Shown here: piece by piece, positions 1 to 6,542 of the stretch | Layout of the letters: the number at the start of each line of letters is the position of its first letter | Position numbering within the stretch: the stretch's first letter is position 1 | Assembly (NCBI GenBank): GCA_023436605.1 | Contig: JAEZIQ010000143.1 | Location: 1 to 7,565 of the forward strand | DNA from: Actinomycetes bacterium | Lineage (GTDB): Bacteria > Actinomycetota > Thermoleophilia > Solirubrobacterales > 70-9 | Direction of reading: 5' to 3' | DNA: 7,565 nt | Notes under the pieces: model-generated | What the model was told of the DNA's origin: nothing | What the model saw: the letters and a program-made list of their open reading frames with translations, nothing else | The model's database searches: none | Program-made: the position numbers and the translations under genes

Positions 1-12
1 ATCTGCGCGTAC

Positions 13-27
13 GACCGCTGAACGGTC
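13..27 (-). terminator. Weak hairpin at the helicase stop codon
   Basis: GACCG (13-17) and CGGTC (23-27) pair around a 5-nt loop, directly overlapping and following the helicase stop codon. No T-tract is visible before the window edge. The stem is only 5 bp, so this is a weak terminator candidate. Confidence 0.2.
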
Positions 28-1724
28 TAGAAGCGTTCCCGGCGAATCGTCGCCTTGCGTCCCTTGATCCGGCTCGAGCGCATTGCCTTGATCACACCGT
101 CGGCGGCCCCGCTTGGGACCTCGACCAGGGAGAAGTTTTCCTTGACCTGGATCGTGCCAATCTGACGCCCACTCAAACCGCCCTCATTGGCGATCGCCCC
201 GACCAGATCCTTCGGAGTGACCGAAGCACTGCGTCCGACGCTGAAGAAAAGCCTGGTCTGATCGCCGTCGGGCTGGTTCTTTGACCGGCGCCCCGGTTTC
301 GATCCGGACCTCTCAGTGCCGCGAGGCTGATGCTCCTTTTTCCGCGGCACCGGCGCTGTGATCTCCGTTTCGTCGATCGGACGGCCGCTCGCCTCATGGG
401 CGAGTTTCAGCGCCGCAGCCGCGATCTGGCCGGACTCGTAACGGTCGGAGAGCGATTCGACCGCTGCCCGGAAAGGATGAAGGCCTTCCGCCTGGGCTCC
501 CTCAAGGGCTTCGAGCAACGCCGCTTCCGTCTGCTGGAGCCGTTTCTTTTTCAGGGCGGCGACGGTGGGAACCTCTTCGACCGAAACCGGCAGCTTGGTC
601 AGCTTCTGGATCGCCTTGATGTGGCGCTTCTCTCGCGGTTCGGCGATAGTGATCGCGATGCCGGTGCGCCCGGCGCGACCGACCCGGCCGATCCGGTGGA
701 CGTACTGCTCCGCCGCGCTCGGCAGGCCGTAGTTGAAGACATGGGTGAGATGGTCGACATCGAGTCCGCGTGCGGCAACATCGGTCGCGACCAGGAACTG
801 GATCGAGCCGCTTCGCAACCTCCCCATCGCCCGGTCGCGCTGGTCCTGGGTCATGCCGCCGTGGAGCGCTTCGGCGCGGAAACCGCGAGCGCCCAGAGTT
901 TCGGTCAGCTGGTCGACTTCGTGGCGGGTCCGGCAGAAAACGATGGCCGACCCGGGCTCTTCCATGTCAAGTACCCGGCAAAGCGCCGCCGACTTGTTGT
1001 GACGGGACACCAGGTAGGCGGTCTGGCGGACCCTTGGGGCCTCGCCATCTTCGGACTCTTCGCGCTTGATCCTGATCCGGACCGGGTCGTTCATGTGCCG
1101 CTTCGCGATCGACTCGATCCGTTTCGGCATGGTGGCCGAGAAAAGCGCCGTCTGGCGCGACTCGGGCAGCACCTCGAGGATCGCTTCAAGTTCTTCGGCA
1201 AAACCCATGTCAAGCATTTCGTCGGCCTCGTCGAGGACGAGAATCCGGATCCGGTCCGTCTTCAGGGAGCCGCGTTTGATGTGATCGATCGCCCTGCCCG
1301 GGGTGGCGACAACAATGTCGACACCGCGTTTCAGCGGACCGATCTGGCGACCGATCGGCTGTCCGCCGAAGACCGCCAGGACCGAGGCCGCAGACCCGCG
1401 GGCGTAGTCATGAATGGATTTCTGGACCTGTACCGCCAGTTCCCGGGTCGGGACCAGAATCAGCGCGCTCGGAGAGTTGTTTTCCGCCTCCACATCGACC
1501 TGGGCGAGGACCGGCAGCGCGAAGGCGGCGGTCTTGCCGGTGCCGGTGGCGGCCTGGCCGAGCAGGTCCCGCCCCGCGATGAGCGGCGGGATGGCCTCGG
1601 CCTGGATCGGGGTCGGTTCCTTGTAGCCGAGCGAGCTCAGGGCCCCGGTCAGCTGAGCGGGAAGGCCAAGTGATGCAAAACCGGCCGGGACGGCAGGCGT
1701 CGATGAAGGCACAGCAGAGGTCAA
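27..1724 (-). CDS. deaD: DEAD-box ATP-dependent RNA helicase, DeaD/CsdA type with DbpA-like RNA-binding domain
   Basis: This is a complete 565-aa cytoplasmic helicase that unwinds or remodels structured RNA using ATP. In this family the usual roles are ribosome assembly, mRNA decay and cold adaptation. Motifs in order: Q-motif (F16, GYKEPTPIQ 33-41), Walker A ATGTGKT 59-65, PTRELA 92-97, TPGR 141-144, DEAD 165-168, SAT 196-198, VATDVAARGLD 312-322 and HRIGRVGR 343-350. Residues about 455-490 form a charged, probably disordered linker. Residues about 491-565 match a DbpA-type RRM-like domain, which separates it from short RhlE-like helicases. The start is TTG at 1722-1724, with AAGG (complement of 1733-1736) 8 nt upstream; GTG at codon 5 is an alternative without a clear ribosome-binding site. 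It is divergent from the sulfatase gene. No catalytic motif is missing. The family call is secure; the exact orthology behind the symbol is less so. Confidence 0.95.
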   Translation of the reverse strand: MTSAVPSSTPAVPAGFASLGLPAQLTGALSSLGYKEPTPIQAEAIPPLIAGRDLLGQAATGTGKTAAFALPVLAQVDVEAENNSPSALILVPTRELAVQVQKSIHDYARGSAASVLAVFGGQPIGRQIGPLKRGVDIVVATPGRAIDHIKRGSLKTDRIRILVLDEADEMLDMGFAEELEAILEVLPESRQTALFSATMPKRIESIAKRHMNDPVRIRIKREESEDGEAPRVRQTAYLVSRHNKSAALCRVLDMEEPGSAIVFCRTRHEVDQLTETLGARGFRAEALHGGMTQDQRDRAMGRLRSGSIQFLVATDVAARGLDVDHLTHVFNYGLPSAAEQYVHRIGRVGRAGRTGIAITIAEPREKRHIKAIQKLTKLPVSVEEVPTVAALKKKRLQQTEAALLEALEGAQAEGLHPFRAAVESLSDRYESGQIAAAALKLAHEASGRPIDETEITAPVPRKKEHQPRGTERSGSKPGRRSKNQPDGDQTRLFFSVGRSASVTPKDLVGAIANEGGLSGRQIGTIQVKENFSLVEVPSGAADGVIKAMRSSRIKGRKATIRRERF

Positions 1725-1966
1725 TTCGAAAACCTTGAGAGAGAAGGGGAAAAGGCGCCGCGGGCGAGTTGCCGCGAACCATTCAATCTAGAGCAATCCG
1801 CCCGTGGCCAGCCGTTCCGGGAGGACCGGACCGGATATCGAGTTTGCCCTTACCGGTCGTCAACCACCCGGCATGCATACTTGACGCGCGTCAGCTATGT
1901 GTGCGAAGCTGCGCCCACAGGCCGGGCATTTCGCTGAAGGCCCCTTACCGATTTTCAGGAGCAGAG
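1725..1966. other. Divergent intergenic region between helicase and sulfatase genes
   Basis: These 242 nt must hold the promoters of both divergent genes. No convincing small ORF is present: the sulfatase reading frame stays open upstream to 1769, but that extension lacks an export signal and a ribosome-binding site. A 19-nt run of purines only (1737-1755) means the helicase mRNA leader carries a polypyrimidine stretch just before its AAGG. No clear consensus -35/-10 pair was found for either gene. TTGACG at 1881-1886 resembles a -35 box, but nothing convincing lies 16-18 nt downstream. The main structured element is the palindrome at 1871-1904. Confidence 0.6.
1871..1904 (+). promoter_or_regulatory. 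34-bp interrupted palindrome upstream of the sulfatase gene; operator or leader hairpin
   Basis: A perfect 12-bp palindrome, TGACGCGCGTCA (1882-1893), is flanked by two further symmetric arms: CATA (1876-1879) with TATG (1896-1899), and GCA (1871-1873) with TGC (1902-1904). In all, 26 of 34 bases are symmetric. In plus-strand RNA three of the four broken pairs become G-U wobbles (1874/1901, 1875/1900, 1881/1894), leaving only C1880/C1895 unpaired in the stem. It lies 62 nt before the sulfatase start. It could be an operator for a dimeric repressor overlapping a promoter, or an mRNA leader hairpin; the sequence alone does not decide. Confidence 0.5.
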
Positions 1967-3853
1967 ATGATTACCCGAAGGCAGATTCTGAAGAAGGCCG
2001 CCACTGCCGCGCCCGCCCTCGCTTTCGGCGGAGGGGTACTCGGCAAGACTGCGGAAGCAGCTGCCGCGCCTGCCCCGCTGGCCGGCAAGAACCTGGTCAT
2101 CTTCATCACCGATCAGGACCGCGCGATCCAGCACTTCCCGGACAACTGGGCCGAAGAGAACCTGCCCGGCCTGACCCGCCTCCAGCAAAACGGGATCACT
2201 TTCGAAAACGCATTCTGCAACGCCTGCATGTGCTCGCCTTCGCGGGCAACGCTGTTTACCGGCCAGTTTCCGGCCCAGCACGGGGTCAAGTACACGCTCG
2301 AGGAAAACATGCCTTCGCCGCAGTATCCCCAGCAGGAGCTGCCGACCGAAATGGCCAACCTGGCTTCGGTCATGTCGGCCGCCGGCTACGAGGTCGTCTA
2401 CAAGGGCAAGTGGCACCTGAGCAAACCGCAGAACGAATCGGAAGGCTTCGTCTCCTCCGACCTCCTGCCCTACGGGTTCACCCGCTGGGATCCGCCGGAC
2501 GCCGGCGCAAACCAGAGCAGCGGCCAGGCCGGCGGCGGCTCGACCGACAATGACGGCCGCTACATGGACAGCACCGGCTCCCCCGATTCCGGCAGCGAAG
2601 GAATCCTGCAGTACCTGACCTCGTACGCCTCGTCGGACCAGCCGTTCTGCCTGATCATCTCGCTGGTCAACCCGCATGACGTATTGCTCTACCCGAAGAA
2701 CTACATCAATGGCGGTTATGACGACTCCTGGCTCGAGGGCGACATCGACCTGCCCCCCACCGTTGACGAGGACCTCTCGACCAAACCTGACGCCCAGCAG
2801 AATTTCAAGAAGATTTTCGACCTGTCCGGTCCGCTCGGAACCAGGCAGCGCAAGCTCAACTACATCAACTTCTACGGCAACCTGATGAAGGAAGTCGACG
2901 GCTACCTGGTCGAGGTGATGGACGCCCTCGACTCGACCGGACTGACCGACGACACCGTCGTGATCCGAACTTCCGACCATGGCGAAATGGGCCTGGCCCA
3001 CAGCAGCATGCGCCAGAAGAACTTCAACGCCTACGAGGAGACGCTCCGGATCCCGATGGGCTACTCGAACCCGGAGTCGTTGCCAAACGGGGCGACCTGT
3101 GACGCGATGGTTTCGCACGTCGACCTGCTGCCGACGCTGGCCAGCCTGTTCGGTGCTCCACGATCGGCTCGGGCCAACTGGCAGGGCAAGGATTATTCGA
3201 AGCTGGTCCTCGGCAAGACCGAAAAGCCGGTCCAGGACTACGTCGCCTTCACCTTCGACGACTACCAGGCGGGCCAGGCCAGTCCGCCCTATGTCAAGCC
3301 CCCGCAGCACCTCGTCGCGATCCGCGAGAAGAACTGGAAGATCGCCAAGTACTACGACGCCAATCGCGAGGTTCCGCCGCAGTGGGAGCTCTACCACCTG
3401 CGGCACGACAGGTTTGAACGAAAGAACCTTGCGGCTCCTGGCTACCGGCGCAACCGATTCCAGGAGACCCAGTTCAAACGTCTCAGGAAAAAGCTGGCGA
3501 AGGTCGAACGTGAACGACTTCAGCCGTTGCCGCACAAGGCCTTCTCGGTTCGTTCATGCACGCTCGGAAACCAGGAAGAAATAAGGACCAAGATGCGGGC
3601 CCCTGGGCGCGGCAAGGTGACCCAGCAGGTAACCGCCGAGATCGGCGGCAAGCAGGTGGTTCTCGGCCGGAAGTCGAGGACCGTCCTGGTCGGCGGTCCG
3701 ACGCCCCTGCGCACCTCACTCAACCCGCGGGAGCTCGCTGTCGCCCGCAAACAGGGGGCAGCTCTCCGGGTCAGAACCACCTGGATCCCGAACGGCGGGA
3801 CCACCGTCACCAAACTGAACCGAATCAAGCTCAAGCGAAAGCGCGGATCATGA
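1967..3853 (+). CDS. Tat-exported formylglycine-type sulfatase with basic C-terminal extension
   Basis: This is a 628-aa type I sulfatase predicted to hydrolyse a sulfate ester outside the cytoplasm. The start is ATG 1967 with AGGAG (1957-1961) 5 nt upstream. The N-terminus has a twin-arginine signal (TRRQILKK 3-10, then an Ala-rich hydrophobic stretch to about 35), so export in the folded state is likely. Active-site features: D49-Q50 after the first strand, CSPSR 89-93 (C89 would be oxidised to formylglycine, R93 conserved), GKWH 147-150, NPHD 235-238, SDHGE 336-340 as metal ligands, and K351 before YEETLRIP. The sulfatase core ends near ELYHLRHDRFERKNLA (474-489). About 135 extra Lys/Arg-rich residues follow; from about 548 they look like a beta-rich surface-protein domain. 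DQ rather than DD at 49-50 recalls the choline-sulfatase/phosphonate monoester hydrolase branch, but the substrate cannot be named. A formylglycine-generating enzyme must be encoded elsewhere. It overlaps the next gene by 4 nt. Confidence 0.93.
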   Translation: MITRRQILKKAATAAPALAFGGGVLGKTAEAAAAPAPLAGKNLVIFITDQDRAIQHFPDNWAEENLPGLTRLQQNGITFENAFCNACMCSPSRATLFTGQFPAQHGVKYTLEENMPSPQYPQQELPTEMANLASVMSAAGYEVVYKGKWHLSKPQNESEGFVSSDLLPYGFTRWDPPDAGANQSSGQAGGGSTDNDGRYMDSTGSPDSGSEGILQYLTSYASSDQPFCLIISLVNPHDVLLYPKNYINGGYDDSWLEGDIDLPPTVDEDLSTKPDAQQNFKKIFDLSGPLGTRQRKLNYINFYGNLMKEVDGYLVEVMDALDSTGLTDDTVVIRTSDHGEMGLAHSSMRQKNFNAYEETLRIPMGYSNPESLPNGATCDAMVSHVDLLPTLASLFGAPRSARANWQGKDYSKLVLGKTEKPVQDYVAFTFDDYQAGQASPPYVKPPQHLVAIREKNWKIAKYYDANREVPPQWELYHLRHDRFERKNLAAPGYRRNRFQETQFKRLRKKLAKVERERLQPLPHKAFSVRSCTLGNQEEIRTKMRAPGRGKVTQQVTAEIGGKQVVLGRKSRTVLVGGPTPLRTSLNPRELAVARKQGAALRVRTTWIPNGGTTVTKLNRIKLKRKRGS

Positions 3854-5289
3854 CTGTGACTTGCTCGACCGGAGTTCTGCGGATGCCCGCCTCCGTCGTG
3901 ACCGTACTAGCGGCTTTCCTGCTGGTCACGCTGGTCCTGCTGCCTGCCACCACCGATGCCGCAGGCAGTAAGGGCCTCACCCGGGGAAGCCTCGTCCAGA
4001 AGGCCGGCAAGAGCGGCTGCGTTGTCGACCGCTCGACTCCGAAGCAGGGATGCGCCATCGCCCGGGCGATCGAGGGGCCCGGCCCCTTCATGGGTTCCCA
4101 CGCGATCGCACTCAGCCCTAACGGTGCGCACGTTTATGTCGCTTCCTCCGGCAGTAATGCGATCGCGGTCTTCAGCCGGAACCGGAAGACCGGCAACCTG
4201 ACCCAGGCCAAAGGCAAGGCCGGCTGTGTCTCGCTCAAGGGCAGTTTCGGCTGTGCCAGGGCGGTCGGTCTGAAAGGTCCCAACTCAATTGCCCTCAGCC
4301 CGGACGGCGGTTACCTGTACGCAACTTCCCGCGACAGCAGTTCGGTAACGGCCTTCCGTCGAAATCGCACCACCGGTCGACTGACCCAGCTCGCTTCCGG
4401 ATCAGGCTGCGTCTCCTCCCTCCCGCTGCCGGGCTGCGCATCCGGGCGCGCGCTCGCCGGGGCGGATGTCGTGGCGGTGAGCCCGGATGGCACAAATGTC
4501 TACGTCGGCGCATTTCTCGGCAACGCAGTCGCGGTCTTCGATCGCGACCCGTCGACCGGTGCCCTGACCCAGCCGGCCGATGAGACCGGCTGCATCACGG
4601 AGGCTCCCACCAGCGGGTGCTCCCAGGGCATCGCTCTGTCTTCCCCCGAGGGACTGGCGGTCAACGGTGACGGGACGAACGTCTACGTCGCCTCGGCCAC
4701 CTCCAACGCGGTCCTCACTTTCAACCGCGACACCACGACAGGCGCCCTCACCCAGGCCGACGACGGAACCGGCTGCATAGTGCAGAGCCCGCTGACCGGC
4801 TGCTCCACGGGATTCGAATTGAGCGGGGCCAACGCGGTTGCACTCAGCCCGGATGACCAGGACGTCTACGTAACCTCGCTGATCAGCTCCAGCCTCACTT
4901 CCTTCAAACGAGGCGCTGCGGGCGCGCTCGGACAGATTCCCGGAGCCGGTGGCTGCGTCGCCTGGCTCAAGCAGCCGCCCTGCACTCCAGGCCGCGCGCT
5001 CCGGGCACCGGAAGGTCTCGCTGTTTCGCCCGATGGCGGAAACATTTACGTGACCGCATTCTCCTCCGGCGGAATCGCCGTCATGAACCGGTTCCGGCCG
5101 ACCGGCACGGTCGTCCAGAAGCCAGGAAGAGATGGTTGCGTAACCGTCCAGTCGATCGCCAACTGCAACGCCGGCCGGGCTCTCGCCGGGGTCAGCTCGA
5201 TCGCGCTCAGTCCCGATGGCCGTTTCGCCTACGCGACCGCCAACAAGTCAAACGCCATCGCCGTCTTCCGCCGGGTCACTGGCAACTAG
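3850..5289 (+). CDS. Secreted seven-bladed beta-propeller protein, lactonase-like, with one cysteine pair per blade
   Basis: This 479-aa protein has an N-terminal hydrophobic signal (about 13-33, likely cleavage near 37-39), then seven repeats. Each has a strand pair of the type IALSPDG..VYV, then AVF.R, then TG.LTQ, then a cysteine loop. Paired cysteines are 57/68, 126/135, 187/196, 248/257, 309/318, 369/378 and 430/439; successive repeats are 69, 61, 61, 61, 60 and 61 residues apart. The chain ends after AVFRRVTGN, and the matching outer strand is supplied by the N-terminal LTRGSLVQ, which is the velcro closure of a circular propeller. It resembles the lactonase/YVTN propeller group, but no catalytic residues are identifiable, so binding or scaffolding is as likely as enzymatic activity. 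Blade 4 has NGDG in place of SPDG. The ATG overlaps the sulfatase stop (ATGA), suggesting translational coupling. ATG 3883 (codon 12), with GGAG 8 nt upstream, is a credible alternative start. Confidence 0.88.
   Translation: MTVTCSTGVLRMPASVVTVLAAFLLVTLVLLPATTDAAGSKGLTRGSLVQKAGKSGCVVDRSTPKQGCAIARAIEGPGPFMGSHAIALSPNGAHVYVASSGSNAIAVFSRNRKTGNLTQAKGKAGCVSLKGSFGCARAVGLKGPNSIALSPDGGYLYATSRDSSSVTAFRRNRTTGRLTQLASGSGCVSSLPLPGCASGRALAGADVVAVSPDGTNVYVGAFLGNAVAVFDRDPSTGALTQPADETGCITEAPTSGCSQGIALSSPEGLAVNGDGTNVYVASATSNAVLTFNRDTTTGALTQADDGTGCIVQSPLTGCSTGFELSGANAVALSPDDQDVYVTSLISSSLTSFKRGAAGALGQIPGAGGCVAWLKQPPCTPGRALRAPEGLAVSPDGGNIYVTAFSSGGIAVMNRFRPTGTVVQKPGRDGCVTVQSIANCNAGRALAGVSSIALSPDGRFAYATANKSNAIAVFRRVTGN
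4018..5286 (+). repeat. Intragenic seven-fold ~183-bp repeat coding for propeller blades
   Basis: The first cysteine codon of each blade falls at 4018, 4225, 4408, 4591, 4774, 4954 and 5137. The period is 183 bp for most units, 207 for the first and 180 for the fifth. Identity is clear at protein level, while the DNA copies have drifted; short shared stretches include variants of the TG.LTQ coding segment. This suggests old internal duplication of a single-blade unit rather than recent tandem expansion. Confidence 0.85.
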
Positions 5290-5319
5290 ACCAGAGCCGG
5301 GCCGGACCCTTCGGGGAGT

Positions 5320-6360
5320 TCAATCGTTCGGGCAGATGACTGCCCGTCCGGACAGTTGGTTTTCCCGCAGTTTTTCGTAGGCAAGCGGGGCCTCGTCGAG
5401 GCCGAATCGCTGCGTTCGGGCGCTGATCTTTCCCTGCCGCGCAAGCTCGAGCACCTCGATTAGCTCCAGGGCGCTGCCCCAGTAGGGCATTGCGACGCTG
5501 CATTCCCAGGGCAGACCACCGAAGGTGAACGGCAGAGTTCCCCCACCGAGTCCGACCACGGTCAAGTGACCACGCATGCGGGTCAGTTGTGCGGCCAGAG
5601 CGAGGGTCGGGTCCGAGCCGACCATGTCGAGCACGACCTCGGCTCCGACCCCGCCGGTTTGGTCCCGGACCAGATCGACGGCGACGTCGTTGGACAGCGC
5701 CGCTTGATCGGCCCCGACGTCCCTGGCCAACTCGAGTTTCGCCTCGTCAAGGTCGAGCGCGATCACCCGTGCCGAGGAAATCGCTTTGATGATCTGGATC
5801 GCCATGTGGCCCAGGCCGCCGACTCCGATCACTACCACCGTGGAGCCGGGATAGAGAAGGTCAAGCGAACGATGGACCGCGTGGTAGGGAGTCAGCGCGG
5901 CATCGGTGAGTGGCGCTGCCTCGTGCGGATCGAGCTCACCGAGGGGAATGAGCATCCGCTTGTCGGGAACCAGCATGTATTCGGCCATGCCCCCGTCCCG
6001 GCCGAGGCCGCCCCCCAGATATCCGAGCGTCGCCTGCTTCTCGCAATAGTTCTCGTTCGAGGTCCGGCATTCACGACAGGTGCCACAGCCCCAGGCCCCA
6101 TACACAGCGACCGCCTCGCCGGTTTGAAACGAGTCCACCCCCGGCCCGGTCGCCTCGACCCACCCGGCGTTCTCGTGCCCGAGGGTGAAGGGAAGGGTGA
6201 AGTCCATCGTCCCTTCGGGCCACTCCATCAGGTGCAGGTCGGAATGACACACGCCGGCCCCACCGACCTTGACCAGGACTTCACCAGGCCCCGGCTCCGG
6301 GTCAGGAACCGTCTGGAACTCGGGCTCGGTCTGCCATGCAGTGAATCGATACGCCTTCAC
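5320..6360 (-). CDS. Zinc-dependent, NAD-preferring medium-chain alcohol dehydrogenase (ADH-A-like)
   Basis: This 346-aa cytoplasmic enzyme interconverts alcohols and aldehydes or ketones. Catalytic zinc ligands are C38, H62 (in GHE 61-63) and D153. The structural zinc is held by C92, C95, C98 and C106. The Rossmann fold carries GVGGLG at 179-184, and acidic D203/D205 at the end of the second strand favour NAD over NADP. Spacing and motifs (AGVCHSDLHLM, LTDAALTPYH) strongly recall Rhodococcus ruber secondary alcohol dehydrogenase ADH-A, recalled from memory and not aligned here. The start is GTG 6358-6360, with a near-perfect AGGAGG (complement of 6366-6371) 5 nt upstream, which predicts strong translation. 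It is convergent with the propeller gene, with 30 nt between stops. A terminator separates it from the DUF1801 gene upstream, so it should have its own promoter in 6361-6540. A secondary-alcohol substrate is likely; the physiological one is unknown. Confidence 0.95.
   Translation of the reverse strand: MKAYRFTAWQTEPEFQTVPDPEPGPGEVLVKVGGAGVCHSDLHLMEWPEGTMDFTLPFTLGHENAGWVEATGPGVDSFQTGEAVAVYGAWGCGTCRECRTSNENYCEKQATLGYLGGGLGRDGGMAEYMLVPDKRMLIPLGELDPHEAAPLTDAALTPYHAVHRSLDLLYPGSTVVVIGVGGLGHMAIQIIKAISSARVIALDLDEAKLELARDVGADQAALSNDVAVDLVRDQTGGVGAEVVLDMVGSDPTLALAAQLTRMRGHLTVVGLGGGTLPFTFGGLPWECSVAMPYWGSALELIEVLELARQGKISARTQRFGLDEAPLAYEKLRENQLSGRAVICPND
5329..5346 (+). terminator. Perfect hairpin inside the 3' end of the convergent adh gene; candidate terminator of the sulfatase-propeller unit
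   Basis: CGGGCAG (5329-5335) and CTGCCCG (5340-5346) pair perfectly around the 4-nt loop ATGA. The hairpin begins 40 nt after the propeller stop codon and is also part of the last codons of the dehydrogenase on the other strand. On the plus strand TTTT occurs about 14 nt further on rather than directly after the stem, so an intrinsic terminator is plausible but not classical. On the minus strand it lies before the adh stop, where translating ribosomes would disturb it. Confidence 0.4.
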
Positions 6361-6380
6361 GACGACCTCCTTCTTGCAGC

Positions 6381-6391
6381 CTCGATTCGAG
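6381..6391. promoter_or_regulatory. 11-bp palindrome just upstream of the adh ribosome-binding site
   Basis: CTCGA and TCGAG are symmetric around a single central T. The site lies 21 nt before the adh start and 10 nt before its AGGAGG. It is short and could occur by chance, but its place in the leader is suitable for an operator or small leader structure. Confidence 0.25.
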
Positions 6392-6408
6392 ACTAGCCGC
6401 GGTTATGT

Positions 6409-6425
6409 CGGAATTCCAGATTCCG
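6409..6425. promoter_or_regulatory. 17-bp inverted repeat in the adh upstream region, possible operator
   Basis: CGGAAT (6409-6414) and ATTCCG (6420-6425) are exact inverted repeats separated by 5 nt, 49 nt upstream of the adh start. On the minus strand CATAAC (complement of 6402-6407), a rough -10-like hexamer, follows immediately, so a regulator bound here could touch the promoter. No good -35 partner was found. Confidence 0.3.
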
Positions 6426-6542
6426 GCCGATCAGCTCATTCGAGATCGGTACCCATTTCCGCGCCCTGGAAGCAGGCGTCGATGTATACCCACTCCACCG
6501 GCGATCACGAGCATGCGCTCGAAACGGTCGTTGAAAAGGTGG

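Noticed and set aside
330..1673. 447-aa plus-strand ORF antisense to the helicase
   Set aside because: High-GC codon-position mirror of a gene with every helicase motif intact; its translation is Arg/Asp/Gly-rich and shows no recognisable domain.
1881..1909. TTGACG as a canonical sigma-70-type promoter for the sulfatase
   Set aside because: No acceptable -10 hexamer lies 16-18 nt downstream; the match is better explained by the palindrome, so no promoter is called.
1769..1966. Upstream extension of the sulfatase frame (66 extra residues)
   Set aside because: It would bury the Tat signal inside the protein and runs through the palindrome; ATG 1967 has a proper AGGAG and an immediate twin-arginine motif.
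1955..3535. 526-aa minus-strand ORF antisense to the sulfatase
   Set aside because: Shadow of a clear sulfatase; low-complexity Val/Arg-rich translation without motifs or a good start.
4018..5286. CRISPR-like or satellite repeat array
   Set aside because: The 183-bp periodicity is coding and preserved in frame as propeller blades; there are no identical direct repeats with unique spacers.
3850..5289. Calling the propeller a 6-phosphogluconolactonase
   Set aside because: It has an export signal and lies beside a secreted sulfatase, which does not fit a cytoplasmic sugar-phosphate enzyme, and no catalytic residues could be assigned.
5566..6396. 276-aa plus-strand ORF antisense to the dehydrogenase
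   Set aside because: Shadow of a complete alcohol dehydrogenase with all zinc ligands present; no protein-like features of its own.
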